A stretch of DNA of 64,000 nucleotides from Orthonyx spaldingii. Its lineage: Eukaryota; Chordata; Aves; Passeriformes; Orthonychidae. The stretch covers positions 1,075,829 through 1,139,828 of the forward strand of contig VZTJ01000089.1 in assembly GCA_013397795.1 (NCBI GenBank). The letters are read 5' to 3'. This document shows positions 26,019 to 36,200 of the stretch, in pieces; positions within the stretch are counted from its first letter, which is position 1; each line of letters starts with the position of its first letter. The position numbers and the translations under genes were made by a program. The notes under the pieces were generated by a model. The model worked only from the letters and a program-made list of their open reading frames with translations. It did no database searches and was not told the origin of the DNA.

Positions 26019-28042
26019 CTGTAAGGATAACAAGGATGTGATAAAAGTAGATTTATTTTTTCCCCAACAAAAAGAAGCAATTCTCATTTCTCCAGTGTGA
26101 ATTCAGCTGAAGAATTCAGTTTAGCAGCATCTCCTGAACACTCCGTGTCACCCAGAGGTATTACAGTAAATAAGGGTGGAAAAACAACTCACAATTCTGA
26201 GATCTCAGAGCTGCTTCACAAGCTTTCAGTCATTCATGCAGCACCCTGGCCCATGGGCACGAGTCCCCATCAGTTTTAGCTACTCAGTTTTTCTCCCTGT
26301 CTCTCAGTTGGTCCTGAAATCAGCCATGTCTGAACCAGTCACTTCCAGCTGCACCAGCATTTACAGGGATTTACCCTCAGCAAGCCCCACCTCATCAGAT
26401 TGTGGGATATACTGGGAATAGAAACCACACGGAAGGACCGTGGTCGTAGGATGCTCCCGGCCCCATTCCCAGACAAATGAACTGACATGAACCTACACAC
26501 TTACACAGAGCCTGGCTCGTGTATTTATATAGATGCCAAATCCCAGGGATATCAATGACAATCTCTTCCCCAGTAAAACCTGATTACAGCGCTGGACTCT
26601 CTAAAGCCCCTCTGCCACCTCCCTCATCACCCCGGACATCGCGGGGCACAAACCCCTCCAGGTGCCCAGCACAGCAGGGGTCGCAATGCCAGTGATTAAG
26701 CAGATCTTCAAAGGAAGAAAAACAAGAGTCCTGGTCAATGACTGACCAGTGTAATAGCTCAGGCTACTATCATGTGCTCTTCTCACAGCACATTTGTTTG
26801 CTGGGCTGCCCAAGAGGTTTTCAAGGGTCAAACATGAGGTCATCAGCTTTGCTGAAAAATATAAAAAGCTGGAACTGCAAGTAAGGAAGGTCCCAGTACT
26901 TACAATTAAGGCTAAAAAGACATGAAAATGCAAATCCTCTAAGTTTAAACATACCAGAGGCAGCATCATAAAGGAGAAAAAAAAAAAAAAAGAAAAAGGA
27001 TCTTATGGTTTTTGAAGATCAGACCTTTGCAGTATTTAGTAATCCACATAAAATTCTGACCAGCCTCAAGGACCAAGAGTGGCTGTGGAAAGCAAAACCT
27101 TGCTTTCAGGCTATTTTGAGAAGCACTCACAAGGTTTATCCCAGAAACTGCTTTCTGCCTACTCAGATTTCTCAACTGAGCCGATCACATGGTGTTTCGA
27201 TGGACTGCTGGAGACACTTGAGAATAGCAGAGCTGCCTGCTGCTATCTGCCTGGCACAGGGTGGTTTTTAATTGAGGCTGAACTCTTAAGTCCCTGCTGC
27301 AGTCTGCAGCTCCAATCACTGAAATAATAATTAAACCCAGGAGAAACAGTGCAAAGCAGCAATGCCTTTAACGAGTACATTAAGATGAGGGAACCTGAAG
27401 ACATGCACAGACATCTCCAGGATGTGCTGTTTTGCTTCAAGCCTGAGGATTTCACAGATTTTTAAACAGGAAGTCAGGGTGGCAGAGATTCTGCCGTACA
27501 GAAATAGGGGAGATGCAGGAAAGTATTCACTTTCACCTCACGCAGTCCAAGGAAGAAATCAGAGCAAGTTTTTTCCATCTAAGTTTGGGCCCTTCCTTCC
27601 ATGGGAATCAGAGATTACCAAGAGAGGGGAATGCAGAGCAAGAGAAGCACCCAAGGCATCAGACTGATTTGAGCCATCCTCCCCAGCCCAAACTGACCTG
27701 TGAGAGAAACCTGGGACAGAAACCACTCAAAGTCTGCACTGGCTGTGGAGGTTGCTGGTGGATCAGACAACACAAGTTCTGCTCTGAAACCCGAGGGGAG
27801 AGAGTCAGCCTGGAAACGACTCTCCATTAGGTTAATTAGTCAAGTTTGATGTATCCAAGTCGGTTACCATGGCCACAGGAACTGAAGAGTAATGCTTTAC
27901 ACAGATTTCCCTGTGTGGGACTGGGACAGGGGAGCTCATCCAGCCCCTGCTGGCCCCTCGGCCGGGCAGGAAGGAAGAAATTTGCCACCAGGGCTCTGTG
28001 CCAACACCCTCGTCCTGGGCTGGGCTGCTCACAAACACTTAC

Positions 28043-28076
28043 TGGAATTGCTCCTTGTCCATACACCATAAGGCTG
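28043..28076 (-). other. Candidate 34-nt internal exon with NAGNAG acceptor
   Basis: The minus-strand acceptor tract CTCTGGTGCTATTTTTAG is immediately followed by CAG, giving a tandem TAGCAG acceptor that would shift the boundary by three bases (28076 or 28073). The donor is ATTCCA/GTAAGTG. All three frames are open. Entered in phase 2, it would continue from the candidate exon at 29.7 kb and read SLMVYGQGAIP. No product is recognised. Confidence 0.25.
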
Positions 28077-28217
28077 CTAAAAATAGCACCAGAGCTCAAC
28101 CAGGTTAATGACACATCAAGAAGATGCATTTGCACATAGAAATAAACAGAGTTTATGCGAGACCTGCCCTCCACCTGGCTTTTGGTTGGTTGGTTTTGAG
28201 TGGGGAGAAAAACCAAC

Positions 28218-28291
28218 AAGCTGCTCTGTTTTCCCTTAAAAATTCAAAACCAAAAAGCTGCTCTGTTTTCTCTTAAAAATCCAAAGCCCAT
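28218..28291. repeat. 37-bp direct tandem duplication
   Basis: Two adjacent copies (28218-28254 and 28255-28291) share AAGCTGCTCTGTTTTC and TTAAAAAT with a few substitutions. It is a simple local duplication with no evident function. Confidence 0.85.
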
Positions 28292-29670
28292 GTGACAGAG
28301 AAGTGACAGAAAGCTGTCCATCGCTCCAAACACCACGCCAAACACAGCTGAAGCTTGTCTGTCAATTTCGGTGCCTGGGAAGAGACCACAGCACAAGACA
28401 AACAAGCAAATATTTTAAGTGTCATTAGCTACATTATGATCAACATCATGTCAGTTGCTTACAACTCTACTCTGCAGCACACACTCACCCAGGCACTAGA
28501 ACACATGAGTAAAATCTACTGCCACTTCAGGAACAGCAGCAGATTTAGAAAAGAGTGGGAGAGAAAAAGCAATTTGCAATTCAGCAAGGCTCCTGTGGCA
28601 GAGCGGTTTTAAACTCCCTTGGGAAAAGGACCCCCCTCTCACTCTCTGTTCTTCAGGTGCCTCACTGAGCCAGGACTGGTGCCTGCAGAGGCTGCCAGAG
28701 GATGGCTTCTGCCCAACTCTGCTCCTCCTCAGCTCTCCCTGGATATGTACAGAAGCACAGATACTTGAGTCTCCCGGGGTGCACACACAAGGCTCGAGGA
28801 ACAAAGGTGCTGCAGCAGGCAGCGACCACAAAGCAGCAACAATGTGAAAAGCCCAAGCCCTGCCAGAGGAACATTCCCAGCCACCATTCTGAACCAAGCA
28901 CTTCATTTCCAGCTCACAGAAAAGGAGCAAATGCCACAGACCTTCCCAAGTGCCCAGACCATGGCAGAAATGACTGAATAGCTACAACACTCCAAGCTGA
29001 AACCACTGCTGCTGCTGCAGGAATGGCAACAGAACCCTACCTGAGGGTCTGCATCACCCGTTGCAAAATTGGTTGGTGTGTCCCCTGCCTGAGAGAGACA
29101 CATGACACAGCTGCAAACAGGTCTCTGCAGAAGTTTGGGGAGAATATCTCCCCCTTAGAAGGGCATTTCAGTCCTGTGAAATTGACTCCTGCAAAAGAAA
29201 GGCTTGAAACACAACCAGGTTGTGTAAACTAGTCACTCTTCCCTGATTTCAGGCTCTGTGTCCCCCAGCTCCACATCCGTCCTTGCAGCACCCATACTTC
29301 CAACAAAGCTGTGCTGACTTAAACCAAAGCACCACTGCTTGGTGAAGACATTCATTCAGCTACTCAGGTCAAAAAAACCAGGAGAGAGAAGCACTGTGAT
29401 AGGAACATGCTGAGATGCAGTGAAGTGGCAAACTACTTCAACCAGCACTACAACCAAAGTCCCCCAATCCCACACACACAGCTTAAAAGAAGTCACTAGA
29501 TGATGTGAAAAAGGGAGCAGGAATCACCGTTAACAGCCCCAACTCCATCAAGAGATACAATTCAGCTCCACCTTTCTCAGTAGGTTAATGTTCAGCTGTT
29601 ACCTTCCCCCGCCTTCTTCTGCACATGCCTTAAATATGCTGCTTGATACAGATTTCTCTGTTACACTTAC

Positions 29671-29783
29671 CAAAAACCTGGGAGGTGGCCATGTGACAGG
29701 AGCACAGAACACGGAGAAGACCCATTTGCTTCTCTAACTAATTGTTCTGCCTCCTCAACACACACCCCATTGACTTGGCAAGG
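29671..29783 (-). other. Candidate 113-nt internal exon, product unknown
   Basis: A strong acceptor (ACAACAGCTTTGCCTTGCAG) precedes 29783 on the minus strand, and the strong donor TTTTTG/GTAAGTGT follows 29671. Only one frame is open, entered in phase 0 and left in phase 2. It contains VNGVCVEEAEQLVREANGSS, vaguely like the strand-helix region of a PDZ fold, but too short and too imperfect to call. The phase matches the end of the candidate exon at 32366-32454 and the start of the one at 28043-28076. Best coding candidate of the set, yet still unproven. Confidence 0.28.
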
Positions 29784-30061
29784 CTGCAAGGCAAAGCTGT
29801 TGTATTTATTTACACATTTTTTCTGCTGGTTAAGAGGCTTCGTAAAGCAGATTGCAAATGGCCAAAACAGCACAGGCACCTTTATCAAGTTTTGCAGAAA
29901 CTGGAATGAGTGAAGAATAGCAGGGATAGCAGCATTCCTGGCTGTGTCCTTTACAATAGAGATTTTAGCCTCAGTTACCTAAGAATTAATTGGCAAAATA
30001 CTCAAGAAGTTCATAAAGGCAAGTGTGAACACTCACTCATTTCTGGCTACAGCCTTCTTAC

Positions 30062-30076
30062 CCTAGGGATCCGCCT
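30062..30076 (-). other. Candidate 15-nt microexon
   Basis: On the minus strand, the excellent acceptor CATACTTATTTTTGTTTTAG is followed by 15 bases, AGGCGGATCCCTAGG, and the donor GTAAGAAGG. The length is divisible by three and the segment would be phase-neutral (RRIPR) between the candidates at 32.4 and 29.7 kb. Genuine microexons are typical of neuronal genes. The small size makes chance occurrence quite possible. Confidence 0.18.
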
Positions 30077-32365
30077 CTAAAACAAAAATAAGTATGTGTA
30101 GACTGGCTGATCAGAAGGCAGGGGAGTGCCTGTGTTAGCCAAACACACTCAGTGCCTGGAGCAGCGAGCGGGTAACTCGAGGCTGAGGAGTCGTGCACGG
30201 ACTCGTTCTTCCTGGAACAGCCCCACGCCTGCAGCCACGGGCTGACTCTGCACCCATCTTCCAACTCAGCCAAAGGTTCAAGGTGTTTCCGCATAAAACA
30301 AGGAACTAGAGCGGGGCAAACACAATAATACATTGTGTGGGGACTGAAACCTCCTGCTGAGGAGAAATCCACAGACATTTAATAAGCACAACTGAGCAAC
30401 AATAACAAAAAAAAAAATAAGACACAGATGGAGCTTAAAGCTCTTGTCTCATTGAACCAGACCAAAACTCACACCGCCTTTGGCAGGGGAAAGAGGAGCA
30501 ACCAGGGTGCTTGTGTCTGTCTCTGCAGCACGACTCCTCCACCTCAGGGCAAAGCATTTCTCAGCCTTCTCTGGCTGCTGGCAGAGTTTAAGGACATTCA
30601 CAGAAGTGTGTTAGATTTCACGAGCACCAGTCTCAGCGGAGAAGATGCAAACCTCAGCTCTCCACAGTGAGAGAGTTAAAATAAAAACACAACCCTTAAG
30701 GTACATGCTGACTTCTCTCTTTCCTTCTGTTTCATAATGCTGGAGAAAACCCAAAACCCTGCAGTGTTTCTCACTCCAACACCACACAGCCCTCAGGAAC
30801 GCTGCTGGCAGCTGGATGGGTTCTGGACCAAAACCACAGCAGTTCTTTATGTGCATCTCTAATCATGGCATCTCAAGACACGTAGACATCGAAAACCAAA
30901 AAAAAAAAAACCCAGTAATTTTTTAGCAGCAACCCTGTCAAGATATCAAAGTAAAGCCAAGACTAAAACCTACAAATGAAGCAAAAAAACAGAGAGGAAG
31001 AAGAAAAAACGGGCTGGCTGACACCTCCTATACACGCTGTCAGCAGGATCATTTGCTCCAAAAATACGGATGCTCAACACATCTTAACTGATGACATGAC
31101 AACTGCTTCACGGTCCCAACACCGGAGTTGCATAAAAACCTCTGAATACCCATTGCCTTGCAGCTCAGTAAAAAACAAGCACTCGTACTCACTCAGAGCA
31201 AGCAACAGACACCGTGTGCCGCTCCTCAGAAAGATTTCCAGCTCTTCATTTCCACTCAAGCTGCAAGAAGCCTTTCACCCCTCCACCCTTTGCCAGTCAC
31301 GCTCAGCAGCTCCAGCCACAAGCCTGCTGCTGAGCTGGCTGCCCAGGTGCCTGTGCCCACAGCATGCAAAAATATCTCAACTGTAGCTCTGGATCCCAAA
31401 CAACTCCGCAGAGCAAGCGCAGACAGGGAGCGCTACCGGCTCCAGGTCCCCCCCAGACAGCAGCAACCAACCTCCTGCAGAGGCTGGATGTGCTCAGGCT
31501 GCCTCATCAGCACCTCCCCAATAAGTGACATTTAAGACCAGAAAGCCTTAAATAAGAATTCTGAAGGTTTTTTCCACTGCCAGTTCAGAGAGTTTTCCCA
31601 AAACACTGAACGCACAGTTCCCTGTGATGCAGACTTTGCTGCATTTTATTTCTTTGACAGTTTTTAATCACCTCTGGTCTAGCATTTGGAAATTATTATT
31701 CACACACACAACAGGAACAAGGCTGCAGGGAAACATGAATTTCACTGGCCTGCCTGGTTTTGTCTGTGGACACCACCTCACATATTACCAAATCAAAACA
31801 AGCCGGCCAACTTGAGCGTGAGGGGGAAATGAAAGGGCAGACCAGTGACCTAGAAATGAAGCTGACACTCTGGCATGAGCTTGAAACTCTGCAGCAAAGG
31901 GGGGGGGGAAGCTGTAACTGCTTTCAAGATGGAGCTTGAAAAGTTGATTAATGGAATTCTATCATGTCGTACCCACAGAAAAACAAGGACTTGATCAAGG
32001 AAGTCTTTCCAATAGGAAAGAGCCATTCCCTTGGCTAAACACAAGAAACTCTTACACCAAAGAGGGGGGACAGTTGTTTAAGGTTCAGATGCACAAGAAA
32101 CACCCCTACAAACAACTGGAGAAACTTCCCGAGCACACAGTGCTGCTACCAAGCACCACTGCTCTGACACACACCCAAGATTTACACACCACAAGATATC
32201 ACAAATCATACGATGGTAACAGCATGGGCTTGAGGACGCAGGAGACAAAGCTTTAGGGCTTCAAGCAGTGGATGGGGAATGCCACAGTCACACGTCTCAG
32301 CACTGATCCAATGCAAACTCACCCTGCCAGGTGTAACTGGTTCAAAGAGGGTGTTAACAAGTTAC

Positions 32366-32454
32366 CTTTGTTCCGGCGAGTTTCAGGCTTGAGCGAGTAA
32401 TGTCCATATCACCAGCATAAACTGACACAGGATCCGCATCGCCCTCCGGCAAGG
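32366..32454 (-). other. Candidate 89-nt internal exon, product unknown
   Basis: The minus-strand acceptor GAGGCCTCTCCTGCCAG leads into an 89-base segment ending at donor AACAAAG/GTAACTTG. One open frame leaves in phase 0 and includes GDADPVSVYAGDMDITRSS. Several CpGs are retained, unusual for the surrounding CpG-depleted sequence and typical of selected exonic sequence. The phase fits the start of the candidate at 29671-29783. The protein family is not recognised. Confidence 0.25.
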
Positions 32455-32982
32455 CTGGCAGGAGAGGCCTCACCAGCCAACATCCAGCCCGGGCTCTGCG
32501 TGCACCATCAGGTAACCCAGTGTAAATCACTGGGGACTCACAGCCTTCCAAAACCAGCTCCTTGCAACATCAGACCAGAGGGATCACGCGGCCTCGGCAG
32601 TAAACACTTACACAGAACGCTGCTGCTACAAGAGCCAGGTGCTGCCACCAGTAACCCACGTGCTCACGGGGCTTTCTGCACACTGCAGGTACGTGTTCGA
32701 GAAGTTTGCAGAGGCCAAAGACTCAGCTATTTATGAAGTGATCACGCATCATGCTGCTGAGATCTGGTCCTGTAAAAATTGAGCCGCTGCAGTAATTTTA
32801 TAAGGTTTTAAAATATTTTCAGAAGAAAGCCAACTTTCCATTGTTTGCCACAGCTTGTTAGAAGCCCACACATCCCACAGTGTAGGGGAAAAGACACCCT
32901 CCACCCTCTCCAGCCAGCACTGCACGGCTGGAGGCACAGGCGGATTTTCAGAAAGCTTGACTTTGCCTGCCATCCTACTCAC

Positions 32983-33140
32983 CAATTCAATTCTCCCACC
33001 ACATCCCGCTGACACCCAAGCGCAGGGTTCTGTCCTTCACCATACTGTGTTGCAATAATCAGGCCCAGCTCTTTACACAACCACCTAAGCCTCCAGACCT
33101 TGCAATTAAACACTCCCTGAGGAGGATGAAACTTGCCCAC
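32983..33140 (-). other. Candidate 158-nt internal exon
   Basis: The minus-strand acceptor ACTTGCTGTCTCCCAG and the near-consensus donor AATTG/GTGAGTAGG bound 158 bases. One frame (phase 0 in, 2 out) is open throughout; an open frame of this length in some frame is expected by chance roughly a quarter of the time. Its exit phase does not fit the best start of the next candidate exon at 32454, which weakens a coding interpretation. Confidence 0.2.
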
Positions 33141-34254
33141 CTGGGAGACAGCAAGTCCTCAGGGGCTGATCACAGACGATGGGATGATCTGCACCAGGAA
33201 CCTTCCCAAATCCTGTCATCCTCCACCCACGGGCTGACACATTTCTTTCCTTCTGCCTTCTTCAGCACAGAGACAAGGAAGAGCACACTGCAAACTACTC
33301 TCTTGTCCTAACATGCACAGGACAAACCCAAACTGTGTTGCTTAGGAAGTTGGTAGGAAACATTCAGGTACCAGCACAGAGCACCAGCCAGGGCCTGCAG
33401 AAAACAGGGTTTTGAAGACGTAGAAGTCCCAAAAACTACATGATAGATGGTCACAGCACTGGAGTATTTATTCAGTTTACAGCCAGGTCCCTGGGCAGGC
33501 AGGGAGAAGCACACCCAAGTGGAAGAGTTAACTTCCCACACATTTGGGCCAAAACTGCAGTTCTGGGCACCGCCGCTCTGTCCAGCCTTACGCCAGGGAA
33601 ACAATGCTAAATAAAGATTACGTGGAGTGGTATTATGTAAATAATTCTCTTCCACAATGAAAGGATAAACCTAGACTGCTTGGTTAGTTATTAACCCAGG
33701 AGCCAGCGCCGCAGAGAGGAAATCCTGCTGGCTCTGCCTCCCTCCCTCGACACACGCACCACCCACCCAGAGAGGACAGCCAGGCCTGCAGCCCCCAGAG
33801 ACAATACCCACACCATCCCCGGCCTCCCCACATGCTGGCACTCTCCCTCAGATCACTTCCCACAGGAAGAAACTATTTGGACCCCACCACATTGTCTCCT
33901 CCCAGGGCAACCCCGCTCCTGCCCTCATCACTGCTGCCAAGGCTGAACTTGGCTGCCTTCCTCCTCATCATCCTCCTCCCACTGCTGGGCCAGGATGCAA
34001 AGGGTTCCCTGCACTCTGATGGGAACACACTCCTTGACACATCCCTCCTCCATCCTCTTCCCCTCACAGGCTGAGCCCACTGGAGCCTGCCTTTGCCCGC
34101 ACATCTCCTTCTGCCCAGAATAACTTATTCGACCTTTCTGCCTCCGTTTCTCCCTGCAACCTTCCTCCCGCCATGGCCTCATGTCTGAATGCTTTATGTT
34201 TGTCATACGATTTTAAATCTGTCAGCAATCCATCCATCTGCCGCCTCCTGGGTT

Positions 34255-34735
34255 TTTAATGCCGCAAAACGTTCTGGGATACGGCCTTGCATAAACTCTT
34301 GGTGGAAAATTAAGCTGTACCTCGTTCAGAAACCAAACTGGCTTTGAGATCATTTCTTTCCAAGGTGCTGGGCTATTTCAAAGACTGGCTGCTTCCCTAC
34401 AGCGAGCAGAAAAGCCATGATGCTATCAGGTCTAAAATAAACATTATGGGAGCGGCGATAAGGGGAAACATTTCAGCTGACTAAGAGCAATGTGGGTTCA
34501 AATCCAAGCGTAAGCTGATATTGCTTGTAATTTGTTCCCGAGCCAAAAACACAGACTGGGAGTGAAGAAATGGAAGGCATTAAAACAACAAGCAGCGTAC
34601 TCAGCGACTCTGAAAAACTTCAGCATTTCCATTTATGTTATTATTTTTTTAAATAACCTTCAGTTTCACGGATCATAAAGTTAATTTGGAGTAACTTCCC
34701 TTCTTTGTAACTAGACAGAGCTGCTATCCTTTACA
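34255..34735. other. Candidate conserved non-coding element
   Basis: A repeat-free, AT-leaning block contains palindromic or homeodomain-like motifs such as CATTCATTAATG and AAATAACC and retained CpGs (GGAGCGGCGATAAGG). It contrasts with the CT-rich sequence to its left. The texture resembles vertebrate conserved non-coding elements; conservation cannot be tested from one sequence. Confidence 0.25.
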
Positions 34736-36119
34736 TTCATTAATGTTTGCTCAGTGCTCCGCAGCTATAAAGAGAGCACTAACCATTATCAGCATCCTCC
34801 ATGCACCCAGCAGGCCCATAACCACACTGACTGCCGTGCCCTCCCCGTGCCCCAGATCCCCTCCAGCCCTGGCACTGTGGTAACAATCACAGTCACGGCC
34901 ACCTACCTCCATCTTCACTGCTCTTCTTCCAGTGCCAGTCACCTCTCCCCTGCAGGCAGGGCTCCTCTCTGGGCCTCTCCAAGCCAAATTTCGATCAGTA
35001 GCCAAGCACACGCTGCTGGCAGCAGGTTCTGCAACAATCAGTGCCTCTTCTGGCCTGCCCAACCTCAGCCAGGCCACATTTCTCAGCTTCCCATGGTGAA
35101 GGTGGCAGGGGAGCTGCTACCATGTGAGCACTGCCTGCTCACCAGAAACATCCCCTCCTGGGGCACCCTCCCTGCCTTTAATAAGGAACAGTTCACACCC
35201 CAGAGAGACTCCAGCTGCCAAAGGCAGGTTGGCAGGAACAGAGAACTGGTGACCTCAAGGAGGGAAGTGACAAGTAGGGTGGGCAGCAGGACTGGGGGTG
35301 CAACCCAGATTTCTCAATTCCCAGTATGGTCCCGCCGCTGCCTCGTGCTCAGGTCATGGATCACTTCCCAAAACTGACAAATCACTCATTTCCTTCTGCT
35401 CTTCTATCCTTCTTCCCTTCCTACCAGATCCATCCCTCACTCTGACCAAGTTTTTACAGGCATTTTCATGCCCTCTGTTGTAGAGCTCCAGCTCCCTCTT
35501 CAATCCTTTTTTTAGGAAACGTCTCTGCTCTAGTCATGCTCATTAAATGATACACATTTCCATTTCCCACTGCAACACAAAGATCTATCCCCTGACATTA
35601 AAGGGCAAATCAGAGACCTCAACACCTGTGTGCCAGCACAAGCCCAGCCATAAATAGCAATTCTCCACTGCTTTCCTATGTCGATACACAGCAAGGGCCC
35701 TTCAAAGCTGAGCAGGAGCCTGTGCCACAGCAGCCTAGATGAGAATCCATGACCTCATGATGCCCAAATCCTTAAGCAGCTGCAAAAGCCTCAGTCACTA
35801 ATCAGAGAGGCAACCGGGTGCTGCTATACCTCATTTCCAGCTCCATTAGAGCTGACCCTGCTCTCCGTTGAAAAGTCTCAGCAAAGACTAAAGCGAGCCA
35901 CGGTTCCTGCAAATGCAACTGCACAGAAATAACAGTCCTCCTAAGAACACACTGCCCTGGATTTCCATCCTCGTGCACTCCTGCAGCCAGCCCTGGTCTG
36001 CATTTAGGGACCACTGCTCACAGGCACAAAACCCTGGGAGGAACCAGCACTTTGCCACTGGGAGTAACAAGCCCTCACACTGAACAGGCAGAGCATTCAT
36101 GGAGAAAGAGACTCTTCAC

Positions 36120-36200
36120 CAGCTCTCCAGCAGACTTGCTCTGACACATTGAACTTCACATAACCCCACCAGCCTCAGTTTTCTGATTTGTAAAGCGTCA
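36120..36200 (+). repeat. MIR-like SINE fragment
   Basis: CCTCAGTTTTCTGATTTGTA followed by AAGCG matches the conserved MIR segment CCTCAGTTTCCTCATCTGTAAA, preceded by a degraded CTTCACATAACCC equivalent of AGTCACTTAACC. Ancient, plus orientation. Confidence 0.5.

Noticed and set aside
32689..32782. Plus-strand acceptor (TTTCTGCACACTGCAG) followed by a 30-codon protein-like frame
   Set aside because: It looks attractive (YVFEKFAEAKDSAIYEV), but has no partner exon, lies opposite to the favoured strand, and such short frames arise readily by chance.
34490..34505. GGGTTCAAATCCA, a match to the tRNA B box
   Set aside because: No A box at the right distance and no cloverleaf could be drawn, so not a tRNA gene.
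34754..35377. 207-codon open frame on the + strand
   Set aside because: Composition follows the CT-rich DNA of this region; no domain or splice signal is recognisable.
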